A stretch of 9,468 nt of DNA from an uncultured Collinsella sp. (lineage in GTDB: Bacteria; Actinomycetota; Coriobacteriia; Coriobacteriales; Coriobacteriaceae): assembly GCA_937997605.1 (NCBI GenBank), contig CALLFD010000324.1:1-9468 (forward strand). Direction: 5' to 3'. Position numbers and translations under genes: made by a program. Shown here one piece after another: positions 1 to 6,708 of the stretch. The notes below the pieces were generated by a model. The model saw only the letters and a list, made by a program, of their open reading frames with translations, did no database searches and was not told the origin of the DNA. Every line of letters begins with the position of its first letter. The first letter of the stretch is position 1.

Positions 1-114
1 CAAACTCCTTACCAAGGTATGCATTCACTCTGAAAAATGCCGTCTTCCAGCATACACGAGGCCTCGCGCGCCCCGTTTGGTTTATCGTGTAATAACTTAT
101 GTCCATCCTGCCCC

Positions 115-132
115 GACGGCACATCCGCCGTC
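115..132 (+). promoter_or_regulatory. Small hairpin in the leader of the PBP gene
   Basis: GACGGC (115-120) and GCCGTC (127-132) form a perfect 6-bp stem with a 6-base loop, 15 bases before the Shine-Dalgarno sequence at 148. No U-tract follows, so it is not a terminator. I found no convincing -35/-10 pair in positions 1-147. Any regulatory role is inference. Confidence 0.25.
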
Positions 133-159
133 CGGCACGACATACCTGGAGGTCAATAT

Positions 160-2358
160 ATGGGTCCTCGCCAACGACAGGGACGCAGCCGTTCAAAGAC
201 GCATGCCCTGCCCATAATCCTGCTCTCGTTTTTGGGCTTTTTGCTGATTGCGGGCGTGGCATTTGGCATCGGCATGGTCGGCAACGTCAACCGCTGGCTG
301 TCCGATCTGCCCGACTACACCGACGCCAACGCGTATCTGGTGAGCGAGCCCACCGAGATCGTCGACTGCAACGGCAACAAGATCGCGAGCTTCTACACGC
401 AAAACCGCAAGTCCATCACCAAGGACAAGGTCTCCCCCTACGTGCTACAGGGCACCGTTGACGTCGAGGACGAGCGCTTCTACGAGCACGGCGGTATCGA
501 CCTGTGGGGTATCGCGCGTGCTGCGGTGGCAACCCTCGGCGGCGGGCACGAAGGCGCCTCGACTATCACCCAGCAGCTGGTGCGCAACACCATCCTGCAG
601 GAGGAGCAGTTCGACTCGACCATCGAGCGTAAGGTGCGCGAGGCCTACATCGCCGTAAAGATGGAGGACATGTACTCCAAAGACGAGATCCTCATGATGT
701 ACCTCAACACCATCTATTACGGTCACGGCGCCTACGGTATTGAGGCCGCCGCCGAGACCTACCTGTCCAAGAGCGCCGCAGACCTCACCCTGAGCGAGGC
801 CGCGCTGTTGATCGGCCTTCCCAACTCGCCCTCGCAGTACGACCCCACGGTCAACCCCGACCTGGCGCTGTCCCGTCGCAACAAGGTCCTCGACAACATG
901 CTGCGCCTGGGCCACATTACGCAGGAGGAGCACGATGCCGCACAGGCCGAGCCCATCACCCTCAACGTGACCGAAATCTCGGGCAGCGGCGTTGACGTAT
1001 ACTCGCAGCCCTACTTTGTCGCCTATGTTAAGCAGCTGCTGGAGCAGGAGTTCTCGACCGACGTGCTCTTTAAGGGCGGCCTGACCGTCAAGACCACCAT
1101 CGACCCCACGATGCAGCAGGTGGCAGAGAATGCCGTTCGCGAGCAGCTCGACACGCTCTCGCTCGACGGCCTGGACATGGGCATGGTCGTCGTCGATCCC
1201 AAGACCGGCTACATCAAGTGCATGGTGGGCGGCTACGACTACAACGCCGACGAGAACCACGTAAACCATGCCACGGCCAAGCGTCCCGTCGGCTCCACCT
1301 TCAAGGCCTTTACGCTGGCAACTGCCATCCAAAACGGCATGAACCCCAACGTCACCCTCAACTGCAACTCGCCGCTCAAGGCCAAGGGCACCACGACCGA
1401 GGTCCAAAACTACGCCAACCATAGCTATGGCAACATCACGCTTAAGCAGGCGACGGCATACTCCTCCAACACCGGCTACATCCAGGTGGCGGAAGCCGTC
1501 GGCAACAGCAAGATCATCTCGCTCGTCAAAAAGCTCGGCATCGATCCCGCCAAGGACAACATCGAGGACGTTCCCGTCATGACCCTCGGCACCGGCTCGA
1601 TCTCGCCGCTCGAGATGGCCGCCGCCTACGCGACGTTTGCCAACGGCGGCTACTATCGCCAGCCGATCGCCATCACCGAGATTGACTCTCGTACCGGCTC
1701 AGTGCTGTACCAGCACACCGACAATCCCTCACAGGTGCTTACCGAGGGCGAGGCCGCCGCGGTCACCGATGTTCTGTCCGGCGTCATGCAGGGCGGCGGT
1801 ACGGGTGCTGCCGGCGCCCTGAGCGTCAACCAGCCCTATGCCGGCAAGACGGGCACCACCGACAACACCACCAACCTGTGGTTCTGCGGCTATACCCCGC
1901 AGCTGGCGTGCGCCCTGTGGACCGGCTATTCCGCGGGCGAGATCCCCATCCAAAAATACGGCACAGACCTGCTGGGCGACAGCACCAACCTGCCTGTCTT
2001 TAAGCGGTTTATGAACACCGTTCTGACCGGTACCGAGCGCGAGGAGTTTGCGACCGGAACGGCGCCCACCTACAAGAACAACAGCGTCTGGAAGTTCTAC
2101 GGCACCAACAACTCCAAGAAGACGGAGAACGACGACAAGGACGAGAACGAGGACGAAGAGGAAACCACCACAACGACTACCACGACGACCACGACCACCG
2201 AGACCACGGGCGGCGACACCACCGGCGGCACCGGTACGACCGGTGGCTCGACGGGCGGCTCCACTGGTGGTTCGACCGGCGGCGATGGCGGCGCGCCTAC
2301 GCCTACGCCTACGCCCACTCCCGACCCCTCGCCCACGCCTGACGATACTGTTGGCTAG
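160..2358 (+). CDS. Class A penicillin-binding protein (PBP1A family), bifunctional transglycosylase/transpeptidase
   Basis: Polymerises lipid II into glycan strands and cross-links the stem peptides on the outer face of the membrane. I chose ATG 160 (732 aa) over an in-frame ATG at 37 because GGAGGT lies at 148-153, six bases upstream, and the extra 41 residues are not PBP-like. In order: short basic cytoplasmic N-terminus; one membrane anchor at about residues 15-41; GT51 transglycosylase at about 64-244, with EDERFYEH (likely catalytic Glu103), GASTITQQLVRN (132-143) and the KDEILMMYLN region near 174; transpeptidase at about 340-600, with STFK (nucleophile Ser379, Lys382), SSN (435-437) and KTGT (563-566). 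From about residue 653 a non-catalytic tail follows: an acidic stretch, 12 consecutive Thr (669-680), GGST repeats, then a PTPTP segment. All catalytic motifs are intact. The gene stands alone on the plus strand and ends at a strong terminator. Family assignment is secure; which paralogue (ponA/mrcA/pbpF type) is not. Confidence 0.95.
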   Translation: MGPRQRQGRSRSKTHALPIILLSFLGFLLIAGVAFGIGMVGNVNRWLSDLPDYTDANAYLVSEPTEIVDCNGNKIASFYTQNRKSITKDKVSPYVLQGTVDVEDERFYEHGGIDLWGIARAAVATLGGGHEGASTITQQLVRNTILQEEQFDSTIERKVREAYIAVKMEDMYSKDEILMMYLNTIYYGHGAYGIEAAAETYLSKSAADLTLSEAALLIGLPNSPSQYDPTVNPDLALSRRNKVLDNMLRLGHITQEEHDAAQAEPITLNVTEISGSGVDVYSQPYFVAYVKQLLEQEFSTDVLFKGGLTVKTTIDPTMQQVAENAVREQLDTLSLDGLDMGMVVVDPKTGYIKCMVGGYDYNADENHVNHATAKRPVGSTFKAFTLATAIQNGMNPNVTLNCNSPLKAKGTTTEVQNYANHSYGNITLKQATAYSSNTGYIQVAEAVGNSKIISLVKKLGIDPAKDNIEDVPVMTLGTGSISPLEMAAAYATFANGGYYRQPIAITEIDSRTGSVLYQHTDNPSQVLTEGEAAAVTDVLSGVMQGGGTGAAGALSVNQPYAGKTGTTDNTTNLWFCGYTPQLACALWTGYSAGEIPIQKYGTDLLGDSTNLPVFKRFMNTVLTGTEREEFATGTAPTYKNNSVWKFYGTNNSKKTENDDKDENEDEEETTTTTTTTTTTTETTGGDTTGGTGTTGGSTGGSTGGSTGGDGGAPTPTPTPTPDPSPTPDDTVG
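2242..2313 (+). repeat. In-frame short tandem repeats in the PBP tail (GGST and PT units)
   Basis: Three imperfect 12-base units encoding Gly-Gly-Ser-Thr run from 2242 to 2277. Three exact CCTACG hexamers encoding Pro-Thr run from 2296 to 2313. Both keep frame when a unit is gained or lost, so tail length could vary between strains without breaking the protein. The 12-Thr run just upstream uses mixed Thr codons, so it is a less obvious slippage site. Confidence 0.7.
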
Positions 2359-2381
2359 AAATTCATCCGGCCATTAGCAAC

Positions 2382-2422
2382 AAGGCCCCCGAGCAGCTTA
2401 TTAAACTGCTCGGGGGCCTTTT
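2382..2422 (+). terminator. Intrinsic terminator of the PBP gene
   Basis: A perfect 15-bp stem (2382-2396 with 2406-2420, GC-rich core GGCCCCCGAGCAG) closes a 9-base loop. The 3' arm runs into TTTT at 2419-2422. It begins 24 bases after the PBP stop codon. The opposite strand lacks a clear U-tract, so it acts mainly on plus-strand transcription. Confidence 0.9.
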
Positions 2423-2458
2423 AGTTTAAAGCGACCTGGTGGACGGTCTTTATACCGG

Positions 2459-2498
2459 CAAACAATATAGGGGGTACCGACCAACGTCGATACCCCCT
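2459..2498 (-). terminator. Intrinsic terminator of argR
   Basis: Read on the minus strand, AGGGGGTA (2498-2491) pairs with TACCCCCT (2476-2469). A further 3-bp CGA/TCG stem lies inside, beyond a single mismatch. A moderately U-rich ATATTGTTT follows. It lies about 50 bases past the argR stop and is convergent with the PBP terminator. The weak U-tract lowers confidence slightly. Confidence 0.7.
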
Positions 2499-2547
2499 TA
2501 CAAGCCACCATGTCACGCACACAGTGCCGAGCGCACGACCCGCACGC

Positions 2548-2985
2548 CTACTTGCGAGAATTGCTCAGCTTATTGATCAGCGCCTCAAGACGCTCGCCGT
2601 CCTCGGCCGTCTGGGCAATAACCAAAATCGTATCGTTGCCGGCAAGCGAGCCAAGCACATCGGGCAACTCTGCCGCATCAACGGCGGCGGCGATGCCGGA
2701 AGCCGTGCCAGGCTGAGCCTTGATCATGACCAGATTATCGGTACGCAGAACGCCCGTTACAAGCTCGGAAACCATACGCTGCAGGTGCAGGTCCTCTGCC
2801 AGAACATAGATGCCCTCAGGGAGCTTACGCAGCCCCATATCGGCAATATCGCGAGAGACAGTCGCCTGCGTGCAATCAAAGCCCATAGCACGGAGCTCAT
2901 CGACCAGCACGCGCTGCGTACGGACGTCCTTATTGCGCACAATATCTCTAATGGCATCCTGGCGCCCATTGCGTTTTTTAGCCAT
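2548..2985 (-). CDS. argR: Arginine repressor ArgR
   Basis: Arginine-responsive hexameric DNA-binding regulator of arginine biosynthesis and catabolism genes. ATG 2985 (145 aa) is preferred over a TTG at 3018: GGAGAGAGG sits just upstream of the ATG and the MAKKRNGRQDAIRDIV start matches the family. The N-terminal winged helix (about 1-70) contains ATVSRDI (41-47), whose Ser-Arg pair contacts DNA in the family. The C-terminal oligomerisation and arginine-binding domain (about 78-145) has PGTASGIAAAVD (92-103) and AGNDTIL (115-121). The family usually has GDDT at the last motif; here the first Asp is Asn117. Length is normal. It is the last minus-strand gene before the convergent PBP gene, has its own terminator, and is preceded by a palindrome-rich 132-base spacer. 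No arginine genes are adjacent, so it probably acts in trans. Confidence 0.95.
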   Translation of the reverse strand: MAKKRNGRQDAIRDIVRNKDVRTQRVLVDELRAMGFDCTQATVSRDIADMGLRKLPEGIYVLAEDLHLQRMVSELVTGVLRTDNLVMIKAQPGTASGIAAAVDAAELPDVLGSLAGNDTILVIAQTAEDGERLEALINKLSNSRK

Positions 2986-3018
2986 ACAAACCCTCTCTCC
3001 AAAAGATGGCGGAGACAA

Positions 3019-3033
3019 TCAATCAGTGATTGA
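3019..3033. promoter_or_regulatory. Candidate operator: 15-bp palindrome upstream of argR
   Basis: TCAATCA-G-TGATTGA is a perfect 7-bp dyad around a central G, ending about 19 bases before the argR Shine-Dalgarno sequence. The size and AT-rich character suit a regulator half-site pair, but the match to the classical ARG box (TGAAT/ATTCA) is only partial. Autoregulation is inference. Confidence 0.35.
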
Positions 3034-3073
3034 ATAGTTTAACGCTATTTGAAGGCTTTTGTGTATAAGAACG

Positions 3074-3111
3074 CATTTCGAAACAATTCTATGCAAGTTT
3101 GTTTCGAAATG
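3074..3111. promoter_or_regulatory. Long inverted repeat carrying two TTTCGAAA palindromes
   Basis: CATTTCGAAACAA (3074-3086) and TTGTTTCGAAATG (3099-3111) are exact 13-bp reverse complements separated by 12 bases. Each arm contains the self-palindrome TTTCGAAA (3076-3083 and 3102-3109), so the sites also repeat directly at 26-bp spacing. The element lies 6 bases after the glycosyltransferase stop and 89 bases before argR. The sequence that follows on the minus strand (CGTTCTTATAC) is a poor U-tract, so it may be a weak terminator of the glycosyltransferase gene, an operator for argR, or both. Confidence 0.5.
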
Positions 3112-3117
3112 AGCCGT

Positions 3118-4158
3118 TTAGGCGGTTTTTGCGCCCGTCCGGTTAAGAAAAGCTGCCAGATGCGTACACATCACGCAGCGCGCGGGCTTGGCGCTGGCGA
3201 TCGGCCCAAACAACAGACCGAGCCCCCGATGGTTATCCTTGAGCGCGGCGACCATCTGACGGGTTCGAGGCGCATCGAGCATATCACGCATGCGGGCGGA
3301 ACGCTCGATTGACGACACCCCATGCGGGCTCAGACACAAATTCTCGATGCAGGCGACCAGTCCGGCAAAGTAGAACTTTTGGCTTGCCAGCTTGAGCCGA
3401 CCACCGCTGTCTGCTTCCGAGAGTGAGTCCGCAAGCTCGTCGAGCGCTCGAGTGTCATCGGATACCTTGGCATACATGGTGGGATCAAAGGCATCTGTAA
3501 GTTTAGGTGCCGCCGTGTGGAAACAAGCATCGCCGCAGCCGGACACGCATCGTGTCTGCGAAAGCGCGCATGCCATAAACCCAACTGTGCGAAACACCTT
3601 GTCGCACAAAAGGCATGCCTCAAACAGCGAGCGGCTGTACATCACGCCAGAGGTCTGAACGACTAGGCCGCCTAAAATCAACTGAGGCAGCCCGGCCACC
3701 ATCGAAGATTTGCTATCAATGGAAATATGAGCAGCATCCAAGACGCGCGAATGGCGCTCTCGATGTGCATCATAGCGGTCGAGCGACACCGTGGGGAGCA
3801 CTATGTCTGCCGCAGTATCGCACGCGATATCGACCATCTTGGAAAGGGACTGCGGAGCAAACCACTCATCGGCGTTCATGGCGATGATTTGAGAGCCGCG
3901 CGAGGCAGCAAAACCGGCACGAAGACAAGCGCCGCGCTTCGCGTCCTCGACGTCAATCAAATCAATATGGATGTCCCTGTCGGCAGCAACTTGAAGCGAA
4001 TGGCGCACACCGGGCGCAGCATCGCGGCAGACAACGACAATCTGCAAATCGTAGAGGTCTTGGTTCTGGATACTCTCGAGCGCACGCATCGCATAGCTGG
4101 GCGAACCTTCTACCACAAGGATCACCGAAAGTCGCGGATGCGAGCCACGTCGAACCAA
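3118..4158 (-). CDS. Family 2-like (GT-A fold) glycosyltransferase, cysteine-rich
   Basis: Probable cytosolic sugar transferase; substrate unknown. The TTG start at 4158 (346 aa) has GAGAGGA eight bases upstream, and no earlier in-frame start exists before a stop. The next Met (residue 24) would remove the first beta strand. The N-terminal half shows the GT2 pattern: LSVILVVEG (10-18), LESIQNQDLYDLQIVVV (27-43), the RGACLRAGFAASRGS region (75-89), then IIAMNADEWF (91-100). There Asn95-Ala96-Asp97 takes the place of the usual metal-binding DxD. The C-terminal half is unlike common GT2 enzymes and carries clustered cysteines: C182/C185, C204/C208/C212 and C328/C331, 13 in all. No membrane segment or signal peptide is evident. 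It lies downstream of truA with a 161-base gap. It could be a wall- or surface-polysaccharide enzyme or a degenerate member of the family. Confidence 0.75.
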   Translation of the reverse strand: MVRRGSHPRLSVILVVEGSPSYAMRALESIQNQDLYDLQIVVVCRDAAPGVRHSLQVAADRDIHIDLIDVEDAKRGACLRAGFAASRGSQIIAMNADEWFAPQSLSKMVDIACDTAADIVLPTVSLDRYDAHRERHSRVLDAAHISIDSKSSMVAGLPQLILGGLVVQTSGVMYSRSLFEACLLCDKVFRTVGFMACALSQTRCVSGCGDACFHTAAPKLTDAFDPTMYAKVSDDTRALDELADSLSEADSGGRLKLASQKFYFAGLVACIENLCLSPHGVSSIERSARMRDMLDAPRTRQMVAALKDNHRGLGLLFGPIASAKPARCVMCTHLAAFLNRTGAKTA

Positions 4159-4319
4159 GTTATCCGTCCTCTCGACAGCAGTGAATCAAACTGTCGTTCA
4201 TGGTACACCCCGGCAATAAAAGCAATGAGACACCGGTTGTATTGCACGCCAAGAACAGATGTTGCACACGCGCAGCCCACAGATGACAGGTGCCGACGCA
4301 CGACGCGCCGAGCCCTCCC

Positions 4320-5144
4320 CTAGTCGAGCACGACAAGCTCGGCGGGATCGTAATCCACGCCCATAAACGTAAGGCCGCAGGCAGGAGCCGTGGGGCCCGC
4401 AGCGGTACGGTCGCAAGCATCGATGACCTCGCGCATCCACTCGGGTTCACGGCGATGCATGCCAATCTCGACAAGCGTGCCCACGATCGTGCGGACCATC
4501 GAATGCAGAAACGCATTGCCCTCGATGGTAAACGTCAGGATGTCCTCGCCAAACGCAATCTCATGGCCAAACTCGGCTCGCATCACGCAGCGATGCGTGG
4601 GCTTGCCAACGGCCGAGGCAACCTTGCAAAAGCTTTTAAAGTCCTGCTCGCCCAGCAGCGCGGGGCAGGCAGCAGACATCGCCTCAACATCCAAGGGATA
4701 GCGATGCCACCACACGGCACCCCGTGAGAGCACGGGACGCGCGTCGCGATCGGCAATACGGTACGTATATGTACGGGAACGCGCATCAAAGCGTGCAGAA
4801 AAGCCTTTACGGGCCTTGTAGACCTCGTTTATGGCGATATCTTTGGGCAGGAGGGCATCCATAGCCCTCAGCCACCTACGGCGCGTACACGCGAGCCCAG
4901 CGTCCGTTACAGGCACGCTGATGTATTGGGCCACCGCATGCACGCCGGCATCGGTACGTCCCGCACACGTCAGGTCGATCGGACGGCGCAGGAGCGTCTC
5001 AATAGCTCGACGTAGCTCACCCGCAACCGTCGTCTGTCCCGGCTGCTCGGCAAATCCGCTATACGACGAGCCATCATAGGCCACGCGAAATACGAGCGTG
5101 GCGTCAAGCTCGGGGGTCGAATTGAAATCAGACGGCGCAGTCAT
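4320..5144 (-). CDS. truA: tRNA pseudouridine(38-40) synthase TruA
   Basis: Isomerises uridines 38-40 in the anticodon arm of many tRNAs. I chose ATG 5144 (274 aa) because GGGAG lies five bases upstream; an in-frame TTG at 5159 would run through that Shine-Dalgarno sequence. The family signature CAGRTDAGVHA (60-70) holds the catalytic Asp65. VAYDGSSYSGF (21-31) is the usual N-terminal motif, and FLHSMVRTIVGTLVEIG, near residue 220, is the conserved C-terminal segment. Length is normal. rplQ-truA adjacency is typical of Actinobacteria, but here a strong terminator (5187-5210) lies between them and a near-consensus promoter (5212-5239) sits just before it. truA may therefore be transcribed separately from the ribosomal operon. 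Confidence 0.95.
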   Translation of the reverse strand: MTAPSDFNSTPELDATLVFRVAYDGSSYSGFAEQPGQTTVAGELRRAIETLLRRPIDLTCAGRTDAGVHAVAQYISVPVTDAGLACTRRRWLRAMDALLPKDIAINEVYKARKGFSARFDARSRTYTYRIADRDARPVLSRGAVWWHRYPLDVEAMSAACPALLGEQDFKSFCKVASAVGKPTHRCVMRAEFGHEIAFGEDILTFTIEGNAFLHSMVRTIVGTLVEIGMHRREPEWMREVIDACDRTAAGPTAPACGLTFMGVDYDPAELVVLD

Positions 5145-5179
5145 GGGCGCTCCCAACAAACAAGTAACGGTATCGCGAC

Positions 5180-5210
5180 AAAAAAAGAGGGGTACGCGAA
5201 CGTACCCCTC
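5180..5210 (-). terminator. Intrinsic terminator of the ribosomal operon after rplQ
   Basis: On the minus strand a perfect 10-bp stem (GAGGGGTACG, 5210-5201, with CGTACCCCTC, 5196-5187) closes a UUCG tetraloop. Seven U residues (5186-5180) follow. It begins 26 bases after the rplQ stop codon. This is a textbook rho-independent terminator and marks the end of the infA-rplQ transcript. Confidence 0.92.
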
Positions 5211-5211
5211 G

Positions 5212-5239
5212 AATATAGCCTATGCAGACGGAATGTCTA
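5212..5239 (-). promoter_or_regulatory. Candidate promoter for truA overlapping the rplQ stop codon
   Basis: On the minus strand TAGACA (5239-5234) is a 5/6 match to the -35 consensus. TATATT (5217-5212) is a 5/6 match to the -10 consensus, 16 bases away. The TAG of the -35 box is the rplQ stop codon. Transcription would start near 5205, inside the 5' arm of the terminator hairpin, giving a truA leader of about 60 bases. Read from sequence only. Confidence 0.55.
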
Positions 5240-5704
5240 CTCAGCGGTCTCCTCAGCAGGAGCCTCCTCGACAGCCTCGACCTTCTTGGGAGCAGCGGCC
5301 TTCTTGGGGGCCGGAGCAGCCTTCTTGGCCTTAGGCGTGCAAGGCTCGGTGACGAGCTCCATGATAACGATGGGAGCGTTGTCGCCCTTGCGGTTGCCGA
5401 GCTTCATGATGCGGGTATAACCGCCGTTGCGGTCCTGCCACATGCCCTGAGCAGCCTTGTCGAAGATCTCGGCAACGAGCTGCTTATCGCCGAGCTTGGC
5501 GATAGCCAGACGACGAGAGTGCAGGTCGCCCTTCTTGGCCCAGGTGATGATCGGATCGACGACCGAACGCAGCGCCTTAGCGCGGGTCTCGGTGGTCTTG
5601 ATGCGGTCGTTCTCGAAGAGGGCCTTAGCAAGGCTCTTCTTCATGGCCTTGGTGTGGCTCGCATCGGTGCCGAGCTTCAGGCCCTTCTTAACGTTGTGAC
5701 GCAT
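5237..5704 (-). CDS. rplQ: 50S ribosomal protein L17
   Basis: Large-subunit protein near the peptide exit tunnel. The ATG at 5704 opens with MRHNVKKGLKLGTDASHTKA, the canonical L17 N-terminus, with GAGGAG about ten bases upstream. The conserved core occupies about residues 1-120, including the TTETRAKALRSVVDPIITWA region and the closing PIVIMELVTE. Residues 121-155 are an extension rich in Ala, Lys and Pro, turning acidic at the end (EEAPAEETAE). Such low-complexity tails are common on actinobacterial L17. It is the last gene of the operon: 30 bases after rpoA and directly before the intrinsic terminator. Confidence 0.97.
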   Translation of the reverse strand: MRHNVKKGLKLGTDASHTKAMKKSLAKALFENDRIKTTETRAKALRSVVDPIITWAKKGDLHSRRLAIAKLGDKQLVAEIFDKAAQGMWQDRNGGYTRIMKLGNRKGDNAPIVIMELVTEPCTPKAKKAAPAPKKAAAPKKVEAVEEAPAEETAE

Positions 5705-5734
5705 GGTCTAGTTTCTCCTCAAATATGCGAAGCA

Positions 5735-6676
5735 TTAAGCCTTCAGGCTCAGGCCCATGGACTCAAGCTTGTCCTTCACTTCCTCGATCGACTTAACACC
5801 GAAGTTACGGATGTTGAGCAGATCATTCTCCGAGAACTCAACGAGCTGACGGACCGAGTGAATGCTGGCGCGCTTAAGGCAGTTGTAGGAACGGACGGAA
5901 AGGTCCAGATCCTCGATCTGCTTGTCCAGCTCGGCGTTGTCGTTGGTGACCTCGGGAGCGAAGATCGAAGCCTCCTCCTCGACCTCGGGGGTCTCGGCAA
6001 GGTTCATAAAGGCGGCCATATGCTGGTTGATGATATTGGCAGCCTGGACCACGGCGTCGCGCGGGGCGATGGAACCGTTGGTCTCGATCTCGAGGACAAG
6101 GCGGTCGTAGTCGGTATGCTGGCCGACACGGCAAGCCTCAACGAGCTTGGCGCAACGGGACACCGGCGAGTACAGCGAGTCGACGTGGATCACACCGATG
6201 GGATCGTTGTCACGCTTGTTAGCCTCGCCAGAAACATAGCCGCGGCCATAGCCGATGCGCATGCTCATGGTGAGATGGCCACCCTCGGTGAGCGTAGCAA
6301 TGTGCTGCTCGGGGTTGACCAGCTCAAACTCGGACGGAATAAAGAAGTCCGCACCGGTGACCTCGCAGGGGCCGTCAACCGAAATGGTTGCGGTCGCCTC
6401 GTCGGTCGTGCCGAGAGCCCTGAAGACAAGACCCTTGACATTCAGGACGATGTCGGTGACATCCTCGACCATGTTAGGGATGGTCATGAACTCGTGCTGC
6501 GCACCATCGATCTGAATAGCCTCGACGGCGGCACCCTCGAGCGAGGACAGAAGAACGCGACGAAGGGAGTTACCCAGCGTATCGCCGTAACCACGCTCGA
6601 GCGGCTCGACGGAGACACGAGCAGACGTCTCGTTGATCTCTTCGACCTGAACCTGAGGCCTAATGAATTCTGACAT
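5735..6676 (-). CDS. rpoA: DNA-directed RNA polymerase subunit alpha
   Basis: Dimerises to seed RNA polymerase assembly; its C-terminal domain contacts UP elements and activators. 313 aa from ATG 6676, with GGAGGT six bases upstream. The N-terminal domain (about 1-230) contains ERGYGDTLGNSLRRVLLSSL (27-46), the conserved dimerisation and assembly segment. An acidic linker (about 228-250) leads to the C-terminal domain (about 255-313). There, VRSYNCLKRA (261-270) supplies the DNA-contacting Arg262, Asn265 and Lys268, and NFGVKSIEEV (291-300) forms the second helix-hairpin-helix. Length and motifs are complete. It lies 32 bases after rpsD and 30 before rplQ, the usual alpha-operon position. Confidence 0.98.
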   Translation of the reverse strand: MSEFIRPQVQVEEINETSARVSVEPLERGYGDTLGNSLRRVLLSSLEGAAVEAIQIDGAQHEFMTIPNMVEDVTDIVLNVKGLVFRALGTTDEATATISVDGPCEVTGADFFIPSEFELVNPEQHIATLTEGGHLTMSMRIGYGRGYVSGEANKRDNDPIGVIHVDSLYSPVSRCAKLVEACRVGQHTDYDRLVLEIETNGSIAPRDAVVQAANIINQHMAAFMNLAETPEVEEEASIFAPEVTNDNAELDKQIEDLDLSVRSYNCLKRASIHSVRQLVEFSENDLLNIRNFGVKSIEEVKDKLESMGLSLKA

Positions 6677-6708
6677 GTATTACCTCCAGCCTCAGCAGCC
6701 CGGATGGA

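Noticed and set aside
37..159. Upstream extension of the PBP reading frame to ATG 37
   Set aside because: The added 41 residues are not PBP-like and lack a ribosome-binding site; GGAGGT sits correctly before ATG 160, which directly precedes the basic segment and membrane anchor.
445..1422. A 325-codon open frame on the minus strand opposite the PBP gene
   Set aside because: Antisense shadow of the GT51/transpeptidase coding sequence, with Val/Gly/Leu/His-rich composition typical of reverse-complement frames.
3727..4323. A 198-codon open frame on the plus strand opposite the glycosyltransferase gene
   Set aside because: No recognisable motifs or good ribosome-binding site; the minus-strand frame has GT2 features and a Shine-Dalgarno sequence.
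5222..6673. A 483-codon open frame on the plus strand opposite rplQ and rpoA
   Set aside because: It is the antisense shadow of two conserved genes; high GC and codon bias keep the complementary frame open. The translation resembles no family I know.
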